Shown here: piece after piece, positions 48,149 to 59,100 of the stretch
Numbering within the stretch: position 1 is the first letter of the stretch
How the letters are laid out: every line of letters starts with the position of its first letter
DNA from: Alopecurus myosuroides
Taxonomy: Eukaryota; Streptophyta; Magnoliopsida; Poales; Poaceae
Assembly: GCA_028641055.1 (NCBI GenBank)
Contig: CM054057.1
Span: 401,998,814 to 402,062,813, forward strand
Length of the DNA: 64,000 nt
Direction of reading: 5' to 3'
Position numbers and translations under genes: made by a program
Notes under the pieces: generated by a model
What the model was told of the DNA's origin: nothing
The model's database searches: none
What the model saw: only the letters and a program-made list of their open reading frames with translations

Positions 48149-48670
48149 GTTAGTAAAAAGCTGCAAGCTTCATTCGTGCACCAATCAATCTGTATCAGTT
48201 TCCATGTTGGTTAACCATCCATGAGGAGTGGATGCCTTTTGTTTTTTCGCACTAGCTTGGTTTTTTTTAACATCCACTCTGATATAGGAGACAGTTGTCT
48301 TCTTTTTTAGTACGACAATGACAATGCATGCACGACAGCTCTTTTACGTAAGAGAAGGCATGCACGCAAAAGCAGACCGCTAGCTCTGCTTTCCTGGTGG
48401 TTTTCTCATCGTACCAGCTCGATGGTTGCTAGCCCTACTATGACACGGCGGTGTTCTCGTCGTACCAGCTAGCTCTGCTTTCTGGCAGGCTTCCAAAGTA
48501 AACAGCTGGGCCGATTTTTATAGCCGTTGGGGTTTGATTCCGTAGCACACACGAATAAATACAAGGTGGAGTCTCCATATGCGAACCGCACCAAGAAAGT
48601 TTCTATACACAGTAGACACACTCAGCTAAACACGGGAGTCACTCTTAACATCGAGGTTACAGTGGAAGAG
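48149..48670. other. Intergenic stretch with candidate promoter
   Basis: No gene. Contains two near-copies of a tc(a/g)tcgtaccagct phrase near 48408 and 48451, each next to an agctctgcttt stretch, and a TATA-like TTTTATAG at about 48516 that may serve the next gene. Confidence 0.4.
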
Positions 48671-49083
48671 ATGGAAATGGCCGAAACCAAGTTCAGGTGT
48701 GCCTGTGGGACTCTAGCAGCAAGAAGGTATGCGCCGCCGGCGTTCATGAAGGGAAAGAATTCTTCAGGTGCGCCAACGGCTACGTGGAGAACAGCAAGAG
48801 CGACAACCTAGAAGACCCTGGGTGGGCACGCGTAATTTTCGCCCTCACACAATTTTTGTAGTTGTTATCACGTACATATTTCACTCCTTTTCATCTTTTT
48901 TTCCTAATCCCGCAGCACCTCGAATGCGACACTTGGATACTTGCCGATGTCATCTCTCGCTTCGCCCGCAACGTCTACGACGATAATCGGCTGTCAGACG
49001 CAGATTTAAGGTGTGCTCTCCTCGGCATCACCACCCCCCGGATGAAAGGATATAACGACAACCAGGGTGGCACTTCAGTTTGA
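48671..49083 (+). pseudogene. Second GRF-like zinc-finger gene, frameshifted
   Basis: ATG at 48671 opens MEMAETKFRCACGTLAARR, with a CxCG start like a GRF finger. The continuation GVHEGKEFFRCANGYVENSK, the expected middle of the finger, is in another frame, so an indel lies near 48728-48745. A second exon after acceptor ATCCCGCAG begins at 48916 and reads HLECDTWILADVISRFARNV, then LSDADLRCALLGITTPR to TGA 49081-49083. The donor of exon 1 is not certain (near 48815). Probably a decayed relative of the neighbour at 47480; product not identified beyond the finger-like motif. Confidence 0.45.
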
Positions 49084-49312
49084 CGCGCGAGAATCCTAGC
49101 GCATCCCTGGGGAAAATCTATGTATCTTTTTTCCATTTTTGGTGCACGACCATTATCCCTGCATTTCCCTTTTTTTCACCACTTTTTTTGTTGCACACTC
49201 ATCCCTGGCGTGGCACCCCCATCAATTCACCTTTAGCCCCCTGTGTTCATTTTCATAATAGTTCAGAGCTCCTTATTTTTTTATTATCAATGGAAACATC
49301 AACAAGCGTTTA

Positions 49313-49415
49313 ATTTTTTGCGACACAAAAGCAAGCTCTTGCAAAACGGCAGAGAGAAAACTTCTTTAAAGTAGAACTACAAGTCTTTTTGCGACACAAA
49401 AGCAAGCTCTTGCAT
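49313..49415 (+). repeat. Short direct repeat
   Basis: A 29-bp sequence containing GCGACACAAAAGCAAGCTCT appears twice, about 74 bp apart (starting near 49313 and 49387), downstream of the gene at 48671. It may be a small duplication; no function evident. Confidence 0.7.
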
Positions 49416-49494
49416 CAACTAAGCAACTCACACAAGACAGGAAACATAAAACCACCTGACAACATTTTTGTTCTAAGTAACGGCGAGCTGCATC

Positions 49495-50012
49495 CTACTC
49501 TTCATCAGAAGAGATCACAATCACACCTTCCCATTTTGCACCGCCCACCATAGCCTTCTCCACTTCGACATCCTCCATCAGCAATGGGTTGTAGGGTCCA
49601 TCCAATTCCTCCCCCTCCGCCTTATCACCATGCGCAGAGGCAGACTGGTCGAGGGAGGACACACGATCAACTGGCTGGCAAACGCACACACCGTCACGCT
49701 TTGCCCTGTAAACACCTGTCAAGTCTAGTCCTCCACGCTGTCAGACTCCGAGGGCTTAACCTTATCGGCAGGCACATTTCGACGTGGCGACAACGGCTCC
49801 TCCACAACAGGCGCCGAGGATTTAACCTCCTTCTCGCAACGTGGCGACGAGACGCTCGGCTCCACCGCTACAGCAAGCTCGAGATGATGCACGGCATCAT
49901 TCTCGCACCGGGGCGATGAGACGTCCGGCTCGAGATGCTGCACGAGCTCATTCTCGCTAGAGTGGGCATAGATGTCCACCGGGAAAGAAGAGGAGGAAGT
50001 GGAATGAGACAT
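49495..50012 (-). pseudogene. Acidic Ser-rich protein with SUMO-interaction-like C-terminus, one frameshift
   Basis: ATG at 50012 on minus starts MSHSTSSSSFPVDIYAHSSE; the frame continues to a stop at 49725. A second frame, open across that point (LTGVYRAKRDGVCVCQPVDR) and ending EGVIVISSDEE at 49495, follows one base out of register. The two together make about 170 residues. Inside the first part the phrase HLE(P/L)...VSSPRCE occurs twice (near residues 26-42 and 47-64). The tail, a VIVI core followed by Ser and acidic residues, has the form of a SUMO-interaction motif; that role is inference. A TATA box lies 55 bp upstream. Either a frameshifted pseudogene or a gene with a small undetected intron. 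Family not recognised. Confidence 0.45.
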
Positions 50013-50066
50013 TTTCTCGCTAGCAATCGAGATTCTCGTGGTATCAAATGAATGAGCAGCCGCTTC

Positions 50067-50074
50067 ATTTTATA
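50067..50074 (-). promoter_or_regulatory. TATA box for the minus-strand gene at 50012
   Basis: TATAAAAT on the minus strand, about 55 bp before the ATG, with leader sequence between. Confidence 0.55.
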
Positions 50075-50639
50075 GACGGTAGCAGGTAGCCGCTGGCTGA
50101 GTAAAGCAGCAGTCTTGCAACCACACCCGCATCTTGATTAAAATTAGGAGGAAGTACGAGTGGACACACACTTTTTTCATCCGAGCAGTACACGTTGAGG
50201 CACCTACCGACACGGGTTTTGCTTTATCTGTGTTGGCCTTTGTAGCTGGCTTCCTGTGAAGACGAGCCACGTGTCACAAAATAACATCTCAAACCCACGC
50301 TAGTTTTAAAGGAGTCGCTGACGAGACTATACGCGGGCAGCAGTATCCTTTTTTGCAAGTACAAGTAGACTCTAGGCTTTTGCACCCACACACACGTAGG
50401 GTTCCTTTCCACCCATGCGTACTCGAACGAAAGATAAAGGCTAGATGTACGAACCATACTATAGGACAGCTGCACGAGATACAAATCAAGTTTTCATGTT
50501 ACTCCAAAATGTTACGTAGGGCTCAAAGAGCACAATAAAGATCGCACGCATAGCGAGTAGGCAAGGAAGGTACGTAAGCACACGGTTGACAAGGCGAGAG
50601 GACGGGTTGGGGAGGGCGAGGGCTGGGGGCTGTATGCTG

Positions 50640-52140
50640 TTGAGGCCGAACATTTTTCTTATTGACTAGACCACCACCCCACTATCCGCCAACCGAACTC
50701 CGATAGGTGCTAGCACCCCGCAATTTTGGAGCGTGGCCCCGAAGATGAAAACAAGAAACGCCGGCGTTTCAGAAGCTAAAACATTTTGGTGTGGGGCGGT
50801 TTCATTTTCTTACCAAGCTGCGCCCCGCCGACGAACTGGCATTTATAAGGATACACCGAGAGGAACAGCCACTCTGGTCAACGTCGCGACTATGTAGTCG
50901 GGGGGAGGGGGACGTTTTTTTGGGGAAACCAACTGCTTAAACCGCACGTTGTGGAGAGGTGGTTGTCGATGCCCAACATTCTTGTAATTACTAGGCCCGC
51001 GCGGGGGGGGGGTGACGGGGATGGCGCAACACTTCTGCTCCTAACCCGCAATCTCTAGCGCGGTCCCGAAGATGAAAACAATCAACGCTCCAGGTTTAGG
51101 AGATTATACCCTTTGGCGTGGGGGCGGTCTCAATTTACTAGGCGTCGACCCTCCGCCACTTATAAGGCCTCACCCCATAGGAAAATCAGCTCGGGGGTGA
51201 TGTCGCGACTCTGTAGTCTGGTTTTAAACAGCCATGGAAAAGTGCTCGCGACTCCGCAGCGTGGATCGCGCCCAGAAGATGAAAACAAGCCCACCACCAA
51301 TTGTACGCGCGCGCGCTCGGGATGCTTTCACATTTAGGGTTTTGGCGTGTTCTGACGAGAGCGGTACGGAGGTGGTTGTCGAGGACCAACATTCTTTTAT
51401 TGACTAGGCCGGGGGGGACTGGGAGGCCCCCCCCCGACAACTGCTTCACCCGCACCCCCCCCCCCCCGACTTGTGCTCCTAACCCGCAGTCTCTAGCGCG
51501 GTCCCAAAGATGAAAACAACCAACGCTCCAGTTTCAGGAGATTATACCCTTTTGTCGTGGGGCGGTCTAATTTTACCATGCATCGACCCTCCGCCACTTA
51601 TAAGGCCTCACCCATAGGAAAATCATCTCGGGGTGAGGTCCGCGACTGTGTAGTCTGGTTTAAACAGGCATGGAAAGTGCTCGTGACTCCGCAGCGTGGA
51701 TCGTGGCCCGAAGAAGGAAACAAGCCCCCCCCCACCCCTGCCACGCGGTCGGGGATGCTTCACATTGAGGTTTTTTGCGTGTTCTGACGAGAGCGGTATG
51801 GAGGTGGTGGTCGAGGGCCAACATATCTTTTATTTAATAGGCCGCGTGTGGGGCGGGACGGGGATGGCGCCCCCCCCCCCCCAGTTCAGGAGATTATACC
51901 CTTTGGCGTGGGCCGGTGTCAATTCACCAGGCTGCGACCCTCCGCCAACCGGCGGTGAGTTCGCGACTGTGTAATCTGGTTTAAAAAATCAGGGAGAAGT
52001 GCTCGCGACTCCGCAGCGTGAAACGTGGCCCCGAAGATGAAAAAAAGCCCCCGGCCCCCACACACGCCGCTGCGCTCGGGATGCTTCACATTGAGGTTTT
52101 GGCTTGTTATGACGAGAGCGGTACAACGTGTTATTTGAGC
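50640..52140. repeat. GC-rich tandem array, about 3.5 units of 0.32-0.44 kb
   Basis: Recurrent landmarks include GGTTGTCGA..CCAACATTCTT (starting 50961, 51374, 51806, with a weaker copy near 50640), GAAGATGAAAACAA, GGAGATTATACCC, CCGCCACTTATAAGGCCTCA (51151, 51589; a variant at 50838) and CTCCGCAGCG (51253, 51686, 52008). Spacing between equivalent points is about 413 and 432 bp. Runs of G or C of 7-14 bases lie at similar points of each unit and vary in length. Each of the first three units has a TATAAGG box. Frames inside (51113-51974) are not convincing genes. The array fills the space between the minus gene at 50012 and the minus gene ending at 52401. Confidence 0.8.
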
Positions 52141-52400
52141 GACTATTAGGAAGTTGTAAGATTTTTCACTTCTCCAAAGGAATTACGACTGCGTGTTCTA
52201 GTAAAAGAGTTCTTAGAGCTCACATACCAAAGTATTAAAGTTGTACTAAAATCAAAACAAATAAAATCCAACGACTGGATAGATTGAAAAGCTAGTGTTC
52301 TCAAATAGATAAGGATCTCACAGCAAACATTGCATTATAGGACTAGACATTTCCCCCACGAAACCACACTGAAATTAAAACACATAGGTCTTTTAAATGC
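52141..52400. other. AT-rich stretch downstream of the Ulp1-like gene
   Basis: No gene seen; likely 3' flank of the minus-strand gene that ends at 52401. Confidence 0.5.
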
Positions 52401-55400
52401 CTAGGAGGGGTCGGACGGTACAATGCACTTTCTAGGATGCAGCCCAGTCTTCTGCTGCTTGCTAAAGCCACTACCATCAATCACGGGAGTGGTGAACTTT
52501 CCATTGTTGATAGGAGAAAGAAGCAGCTTGTAAAGAAGGTCCTGTGTGCACTGACGAACGTTGAAACTATCAATTGCAAGACTTCCCGAAGAACAGTGAA
52601 TAACCCGTGCGCAAGTGAAGGAATAGGCATCGGTGCAGTTCCTACCAAATTTAGACGCAACAGATATGAAAAATTAGAGCATTTCACAAGACAAAAAAGG
52701 AATAACACAGTAATACAGAAAACACGTAGTCTGAAAGAAAACTAACCTAACGCAGCTTCGCCCGATAGTATTATGCAGTACTGGCTTCCACTGCCCAGAC
52801 CCAAGCTGGGGGTTATTGTGGATCTCGCGCAGGGCTCCGAGCAAGCGACCATGGATTAGAGTAAGGCGCTGCTTATATTTCTGTCGCACATAAATTGTTA
52901 TTTTCTCAAGGCACGCTGGATCAGCCACAGAGAACGTCCGAGTGAGTAAGTCCCAAGAATAGCAAACCCAGGATGAATTTTCAAGAGGCACAACAGCAAC
53001 GATCTGCAGAGCAAATAATTTTTGTTTAGCAACCCCCACATACATGCCATCATCCTATAAATTTTGCAAAGAATAAATCATCCCCAACCTCGTGGCAATG
53101 ACGGACGTCGAAACCGATAAAGTAGGGCGACAACATCTCCACGTCAGTCAAATGAGACACCTCGACCCCAAGTGCATTACGCTGATAAATGGACAAGAAA
53201 AATGATACATGCTTAACAACACAGCTACCGGAACCCGCATCCCACAGTATAATCAATTCTAAAAATCAAGAGTACTCACCACGAAAGTAGCCGTCAAGAA
53301 AAGCCTTGGCTCAGTAGTTGGATCCGCATTGAACTTCACAGCTTGCTCTGCATTAAGAACACGAGCCACACCATCGCATATTGAAGGATCCACGTCCAGC
53401 CCTCCCTTCACGACACTACTTAGCCTAGTACCACTCACACGCACCAAAGGGTGTCCTTCCATGAAAACCCAATCCCTACATCCCAGTTTTTCCGTTGGGC
53501 AAAGAATAAAACAAATTCAATCGAACAAAGCCTTGACATCATGTCGCCGCCATGGTAAGTGTTTTTGGGGTTGCAAACATACCTATCAAGCTGACGGCGC
53601 GACACATGAGACCCAATTCAAGTCATAGTGATAGCTGCAGCAGAAGACAACTCGTTGTCCAACGAAAGCCCAGGCAAGACATCCGTTTCATCCACCTTGC
53701 GTTTACCCGCACGATGCTCTGCATCTCCCTCGACGCCGCCGCTGTTTTGCACTGGCATCACAACATCACCAGTATGCGGCACATCAGCAGACACAGAGCT
53801 AACGTGCATGCCCTGAGCAGCAAGAACGACCCCGATTGCATGCTGAAACTCATCCCAACTGCAAATGAAAACAGAAGGAGTGAGAACAACGACGAAAAAA
53901 ATACGCAATTACGGGCAGAAAGATCAAGAATTCAGCGTGCAAAGAAAGACCTGTTAATGGGCCAAACTATTTCACTACGCGCACGCGGCCCGACAACATA
54001 AGCATCAACCAAGCCACAGAAACATGGGCCACGCCGAGTCTCTGCTTCTTTCAAATATGCAGTCATCCCAACAAGCTCCTTCCTCATATCTTGACCAGCG
54101 GCAACGGATTCAGACACATGCCTAGCTAGGTTCTTGACAACCTCGCTGAGTTCAGCAATCTCACGACGGATCTCCAACTGTGCAATCTCGGCACGCTCCG
54201 AAGATTCCGCAGCTCACCGCGCAGCAATTTTCGCATTCTTGGCTGGGTGAAAAAACTCTCCATAGAAGCACGAACAGACACCAGATCCTGGTTCGATTAC
54301 ACGGGCGGGGGGGGGGGGGCATAATCAGTCAACAAAAAATGCAATAATGAGCCAGGCAACGGATACTGAAAACAGGGGTGGAAACACACATCTCGAACAG
54401 CAGCAGCGTTGCGTTCTTGCTGCAGACCAAATCTATTCAGTAGATCGGGAGCACCATCCTGAAAAAGAAGCGTCAGAAATTAGACCGCGGCGTCTACAAA
54501 ATGTAAAAAGACAGGGGTGGGAAGAATTGCGAAGCAGCTGTACTGTTGCATTTTCTACTTCGACGTCGCTCTCGGCAAGGCCAGAACTAACACTAGGAGA
54601 AATAGAAAGCAGCCCTGCAGCAACCATGGGAAGTTCTTCGCGCGTGCTAAGCGCGGGATGGGGAGGGAGCGAGTGTTTGTCTTCCTCCACAACTGCGGCA
54701 CTATAAGCCCTTTAAAAAAAAGAGAATCGGACAAGGAGCAGCGCGATGGTGGGGCTAGCAGCAAGCTGTAGGATGTAGATGGTGGAGCAAGCAGCACTTT
54801 TATTGCCAGCGAAGCAATGAGCACCTTTCCACCATTCAGACCCGGACAAAAGCTGCTTTTTTACTTTTGTACTAGATGAAAACATCCAAAACACACTCGT
54901 TATCTAGCGGTTTTTTTGTTTCTAAGAATCACTAAAACTAAGCAGGAGTAAAAAGTTCGATTCTTGGTGTATGGTTGGAAAATCCCAAACCTTGTTGGTA
55001 GCCGTGTCTTTCTCGACTGCAAGACCACGTCGGCAGTCGCTCTCTAGCGACTTTGTGCTCACAGCAGCAGATGGAAGAGCAGTCATATCAACATCAGCTA
55101 CGAACTAACAGGAAAAGGAAAACGAATTTAAAGACAACAATAAATGATAGAGTAGCTCGACACCAAAAAAAAGAGAAAACAACTGTCTATCACCTTGCAA
55201 GCCTCATGGTTCGCATGCGGGAGCACATGAGCTCCTACTTCTCCACCCCCCGCACCTGCCAACTGATCCTGGCATCCAGCATTCGCGCGCACATCCTGAA
55301 ATTTATTCGGATAACAAAAAGAATTAAAAACCAACATCAACGGGCCATTAAATGCTACAACTTGCTGCAAGCAAAACCGAAGGTAGTAAATGCGTTGCAG

Positions 55401-55635
55401 TAATGGCGAGCGTAGTAAATGGCGACTAGTAGCTGACCTCCGGCGCACAACAGAGAGCAACCACCGATTCGAGGAGGCCAGCATCGTCCGAGCCAACGCC
55501 GTCGTTGCGGAAACCCTGGTCGGCCACTTCATATCCGAAAGAAGTAACCTCATCCATGCACACGTGGGGGTGGAGGGCGGTGTGGTACTGAGAATGAGCT
55601 TCGAGAAGGAGAACTGTGGGAGAATGCACAGGGAG
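52401..55635 (-). pseudogene. Multi-exon gene resembling grass Ulp1-like (C48) protease proteins, broken by stops and by element G
   Basis: Exons on minus, right to left: 55438 to beyond 55635 (cut by G), 55194-55295, 54991-55104, unclear exons at about 54390-54720, 53951-54297, 53583-53858, 53280-53475, 53089-53181, 52747-53003, 52401-52641. All listed introns have GT-AG borders and the phases agree across the junctions I checked, which supports a real gene. The N-terminal half is unrecognised, then a coiled coil (EIAQLEIRREIAELSEVVKN). The C-terminal half (HPLVRVSGTRLSSVVKGG, FIGFDVRHCHE, IVAVVPLENSSWVCYSWDLL) has the plan of the abundant grass proteins related to Ulp1/SUMO proteases, but the catalytic His position appears as Ser and the Cys is uncertain. 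Stops: TGA 54216-54214 and TGA 53620-53618. A protease role is not claimed for this copy. Confidence 0.6.
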
Positions 55636-56111
55636 TGATGGAGGGATGATAACCCGGTAGGCCAACGCCAAGGTGTAACTCGGCCCAAAGGACGCTGCGC
55701 GAGACCCGGCTAAGGATAAAGGAGCTTCTAGAAGGCCCAAGATCGTAGGCCTGGTAACCCGGACTGTGGGTTCCGGTAAGGAAGTTTAGGGTTTTGTAGG
55801 CAGTGTCCGGGTAGGATTCAGAGTACGCCTTGGAGAGCAGGCCAGGAGGTCCGGATGCTTTATAAGCCGGTCCCTAGGTTAGGTTTAGAGAGATCCAAGA
55901 GTTAGAGCAATATCGCTAGGTATCGAGTATCCAGTGTAACACGAGAGCTGAGTTAATAGATCGAGATCGGAGACTCGGCGACTAGATTGCCGGCTACCAG
56001 ATCGCATATCGTTATGTTTTCCCTTGAGCTAAACCCTCTCCCAAACACCAGAGTCGTCTTGCCCCAAGATAAGTTAACCCCGGTAACGTCTGCCGTGATT
56101 ATCCCACGACA
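55636..56111 (+). repeat. Element G left (5') LTR, 476 bp
   Basis: Starts TGATGGAGGGATGATAACCC and ends GATTATCCCACGACA; reverse-complement relative of the A LTRs, with small length differences. Confidence 0.95.
55860..55866 (+). promoter_or_regulatory. TATA box in element G LTR
   Basis: TTATAAG in the setting gatgctTTATAAGccgg, equivalent to the TATATAA of the A LTR. Expected start of gag-pol RNA about 30 bp further on. Confidence 0.55.
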
Positions 56112-56112
56112 G

Positions 56113-56130
56113 TTGGCGCCCACCGTGGGG
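56113..56130 (+). other. Element G primer-binding site
   Basis: TTGGCGCCCACCGTGGGG one base after the LTR, identical to that of A. The gag-pol frame stays open through it, from within the LTR (ATG at 56014) into gag. Confidence 0.8.
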
Positions 56131-56175
56131 CCTACGTCCAAGGGTGTTTACATCACGGGAGAAGCTCGGAAGAAC

Positions 56176-59100
56176 ATGGAGAACCTTATCATCGGCGAGA
56201 TCTACACCGACCCCGAAGGAGAGAAGATGGTGGACGATTCCGGCTGGGGGCCAGAGTCGGATCTGCTCGAATCCGGATCTGTCGTGACAATCGGCCAAAT
56301 CAACGTCTTCGTCGGCATGGTACGTACATCCGGTTCAATCCCTGACGATTTCGAATTTGATTCTGTGTCAGGGGAGGCCACCTACGCTCAATCAGATGGA
56401 GAAGAATCGGTCGGGACGGTAGATCCGACAGAAGAGCCCCCCACGAAGAGGGAACAGCCGGAGGAGCCGGCATGGACCCCGCGTGGCCGGGTCATGAGAG
56501 AAGATGATACCGAGTCTATCTTGCACCTACTAGAGGATTGGCACGAGTCTATCCACCACGTGCATGTCACAGGAATTTCTAACAAGGATAAAAAGATACT
56601 GAAGCAAGCGGTAAACTCGGTTTCCTCGGCTGTACCGAGATACCTGAGATGGTCAGAGCAGGACGTAACATGGAGCAGAAGAGATCACCCGGAAAGGATA
56701 GAACACCCGGGAGTCCTAGCATTGGTGGTTGCACCACAGGTCAATGGTTATGAGCTGAAGAAGGTCCTAATGGACGGTGGAAGTAGCATCAATATCTTGT
56801 ATTGGGAAACCTTTCTACGCATGGGTCTCAAGGAGTCCCAGCTACAGAAAAGTTCAACAGTCTTTCACGGGATAGTGCCGGGTCACTCGGCATGCCCCGA
56901 GGGAAAAATCGCATTGGAGGTAGCTTTTGGAGAATCAAAGGACAATTTCGGGGTTGAATGGCTTACTTTCGAGGTGGTTAAGTTGCGCAGTCCTTATCAC
57001 GCGCTATTCGGAAGGCCGGCTTATGCTAAGTTCATGGCCAGGCCATGTTATGTTTATCTACAACTAAAAATCCCGGGTCCCAGGCAGACCATCACCATAC
57101 ATGCGAGCCGGGATATAGCGGCTGAGTGTGATGAAGGAGATGCGGCAATGGTCGAACAAGCTTGCAGAAAAGAGGAACTCAAGTATTACCGGTCTCAAGT
57201 AGACCCGGATGACAGAACAGCGTTGAAAAGACCGAATACTAAGGACGAAAGAGCAAAGTTCAAGGCAGCACAGGACACAAAGATGGTGGATTTTACCGAG
57301 GGTGATCCCTCCAAGCAATTTGCTATAGGATCTAATTTGGACAGCGAGCAGGAGAAAGCACTTGTGGAGTTCATTCGTTCAAATCAGGATGTGTTCGCCT
57401 GGACGCCTAGCGATATGCCGGGTATCCCCACAGAGTTGGCAGAGCATAGTTTGCACGTCGATCCCAAGTCCAGACCCGTGAAGCAAGGCTTGAGAAAGAT
57501 GAATGAGGAAAGAAGGAAAGCTATAGGGGAAGAAATTGCTCGGCTGCTGACAGCCGGCTTTATTATGGAGGTATTTCACCCGGACTGGTTAGCAAACCCG
57601 GTTCTCGTGATTAAAAAGACTAAGGAGTGGAGGATGTGCATTGATTATACGAGTCTCAACAAGCATTGCCCAAAGGATCCGTTCGCACTACCAAGAATAG
57701 ATCAGATCATTGACGCGGTAGCTGGAAGCGACCTGTTATGTTTTCTGGATGCATATTCTGGGTATCATCAGATCAAGCTAAAGAAGGAAGATTGGGAAAA
57801 AACATCATTCATAACCCCTTTTGGGGCCTTTTGTTACAAGACCATGACATTTGGATTGAAGAACGCTGGAGCAACCTATCAACGGTGCATTCAAAAGTGC
57901 TTCGAGGACCAAATCGGACGCAACGTCCATGCCTATGTAGACGATGTGGTGATCAAGACCAGAAAGGCGGAGACATTTATTGATGATCTAAAGGAAACGT
58001 TCAAGAACTTGAGAAGGTACCAGATGAAACTCAACCCGACAAAGAGTGTTTTTGGAGTCCCAGCCGGAAAATTACTCGGCTTTATCGTTTCTGAGAGAGG
58101 AATTGAGGCAAATCCAGACAAAATCAAAGCCATCCAGAGTCTGAAAAAGCCGGAAAATTTGAAACATGTTCAGAAGCTCACAGGGTGCGTAGCAGCGCTC
58201 AGCCGGTTTATATCCAGACTCGGAGAAAAGGCAATACCTTTATACCGGGTCTTGAAAAAATCCGATAAATTCGTATGGGACCAAGAGGCGGACGAAGCGT
58301 TCGAGGCACTAAAAAAGCAGCTATCTGAGGCACCAGTCCTAGCAGCTCCAGGTCCCAAAGAACCTATGTTACTATACGTGGCAGCAGGGCCCCGGGCGGT
58401 TAGCGCAGTGGTTGTTGTCGAGCGAAAGGAAGATGGAAAAGGATACCTGGTCCACCGGCCGGTTTACTATGTCAGTGAGGTATTATCAGGAGCAAAACAG
58501 CGCTATCCACATTGACAAAAGCTGGTTTTCGGGGTCTTCATGGCCAGCCGGAAATTGAAGCCATATTTTCAGGAACACCCCATAACAGTGGTTAGTTCTA
58601 TACCAATGTCGGATATCATCAGAAACTCGGATGCAACAGGTAGAATAGCCAAGTGGGCGATCAAGATGGGAGATTATCATATCAACTACGAGCCAAGATC
58701 AGCAATCAAATCTCAAGCTCTAGTCGATTTTGTTAACGATTGGACATACACAGGCATGCCCACCATGGCTCCAAACTCCGAGTCCTGGATCATGCACTTT
58801 GATGGCTCCAAGCAATACGAGGGGTCGGGAGCCGGAGTGGTACTAACATCACCCAAAGGAGACAAGTTGAGCTACGTGCTGCAGATTCACTTTGATTGTT
58901 CCAACAACGTGGCCGAGTATGAGGCCTTATTGCACGGCCTAAAGGTAGCAAAGGAGATGAATATCAAGAGGATACGGTGCTTTGTAGATTCAGACCTTGT
59001 GGTACAGCAGGTCTCAGGAACTTGGGATAGAAAGGACGCAACTATGGCAGCATATCGTAGAGAGGTTGACAGAGTTGCCGGATGTTTTTCCGGGTATGAG

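Noticed and set aside
51113..51974. Frames inside the tandem array
   Set aside because: They change frame from unit to unit and run through poly-G/C tracts.
50640..52140. Possible CRISPR or satellite array
   Set aside because: Units are 0.3-0.4 kb, few, diverged and contain promoter-like boxes; this is a plant nuclear context, so CRISPR is excluded, and there are too few units for a satellite.
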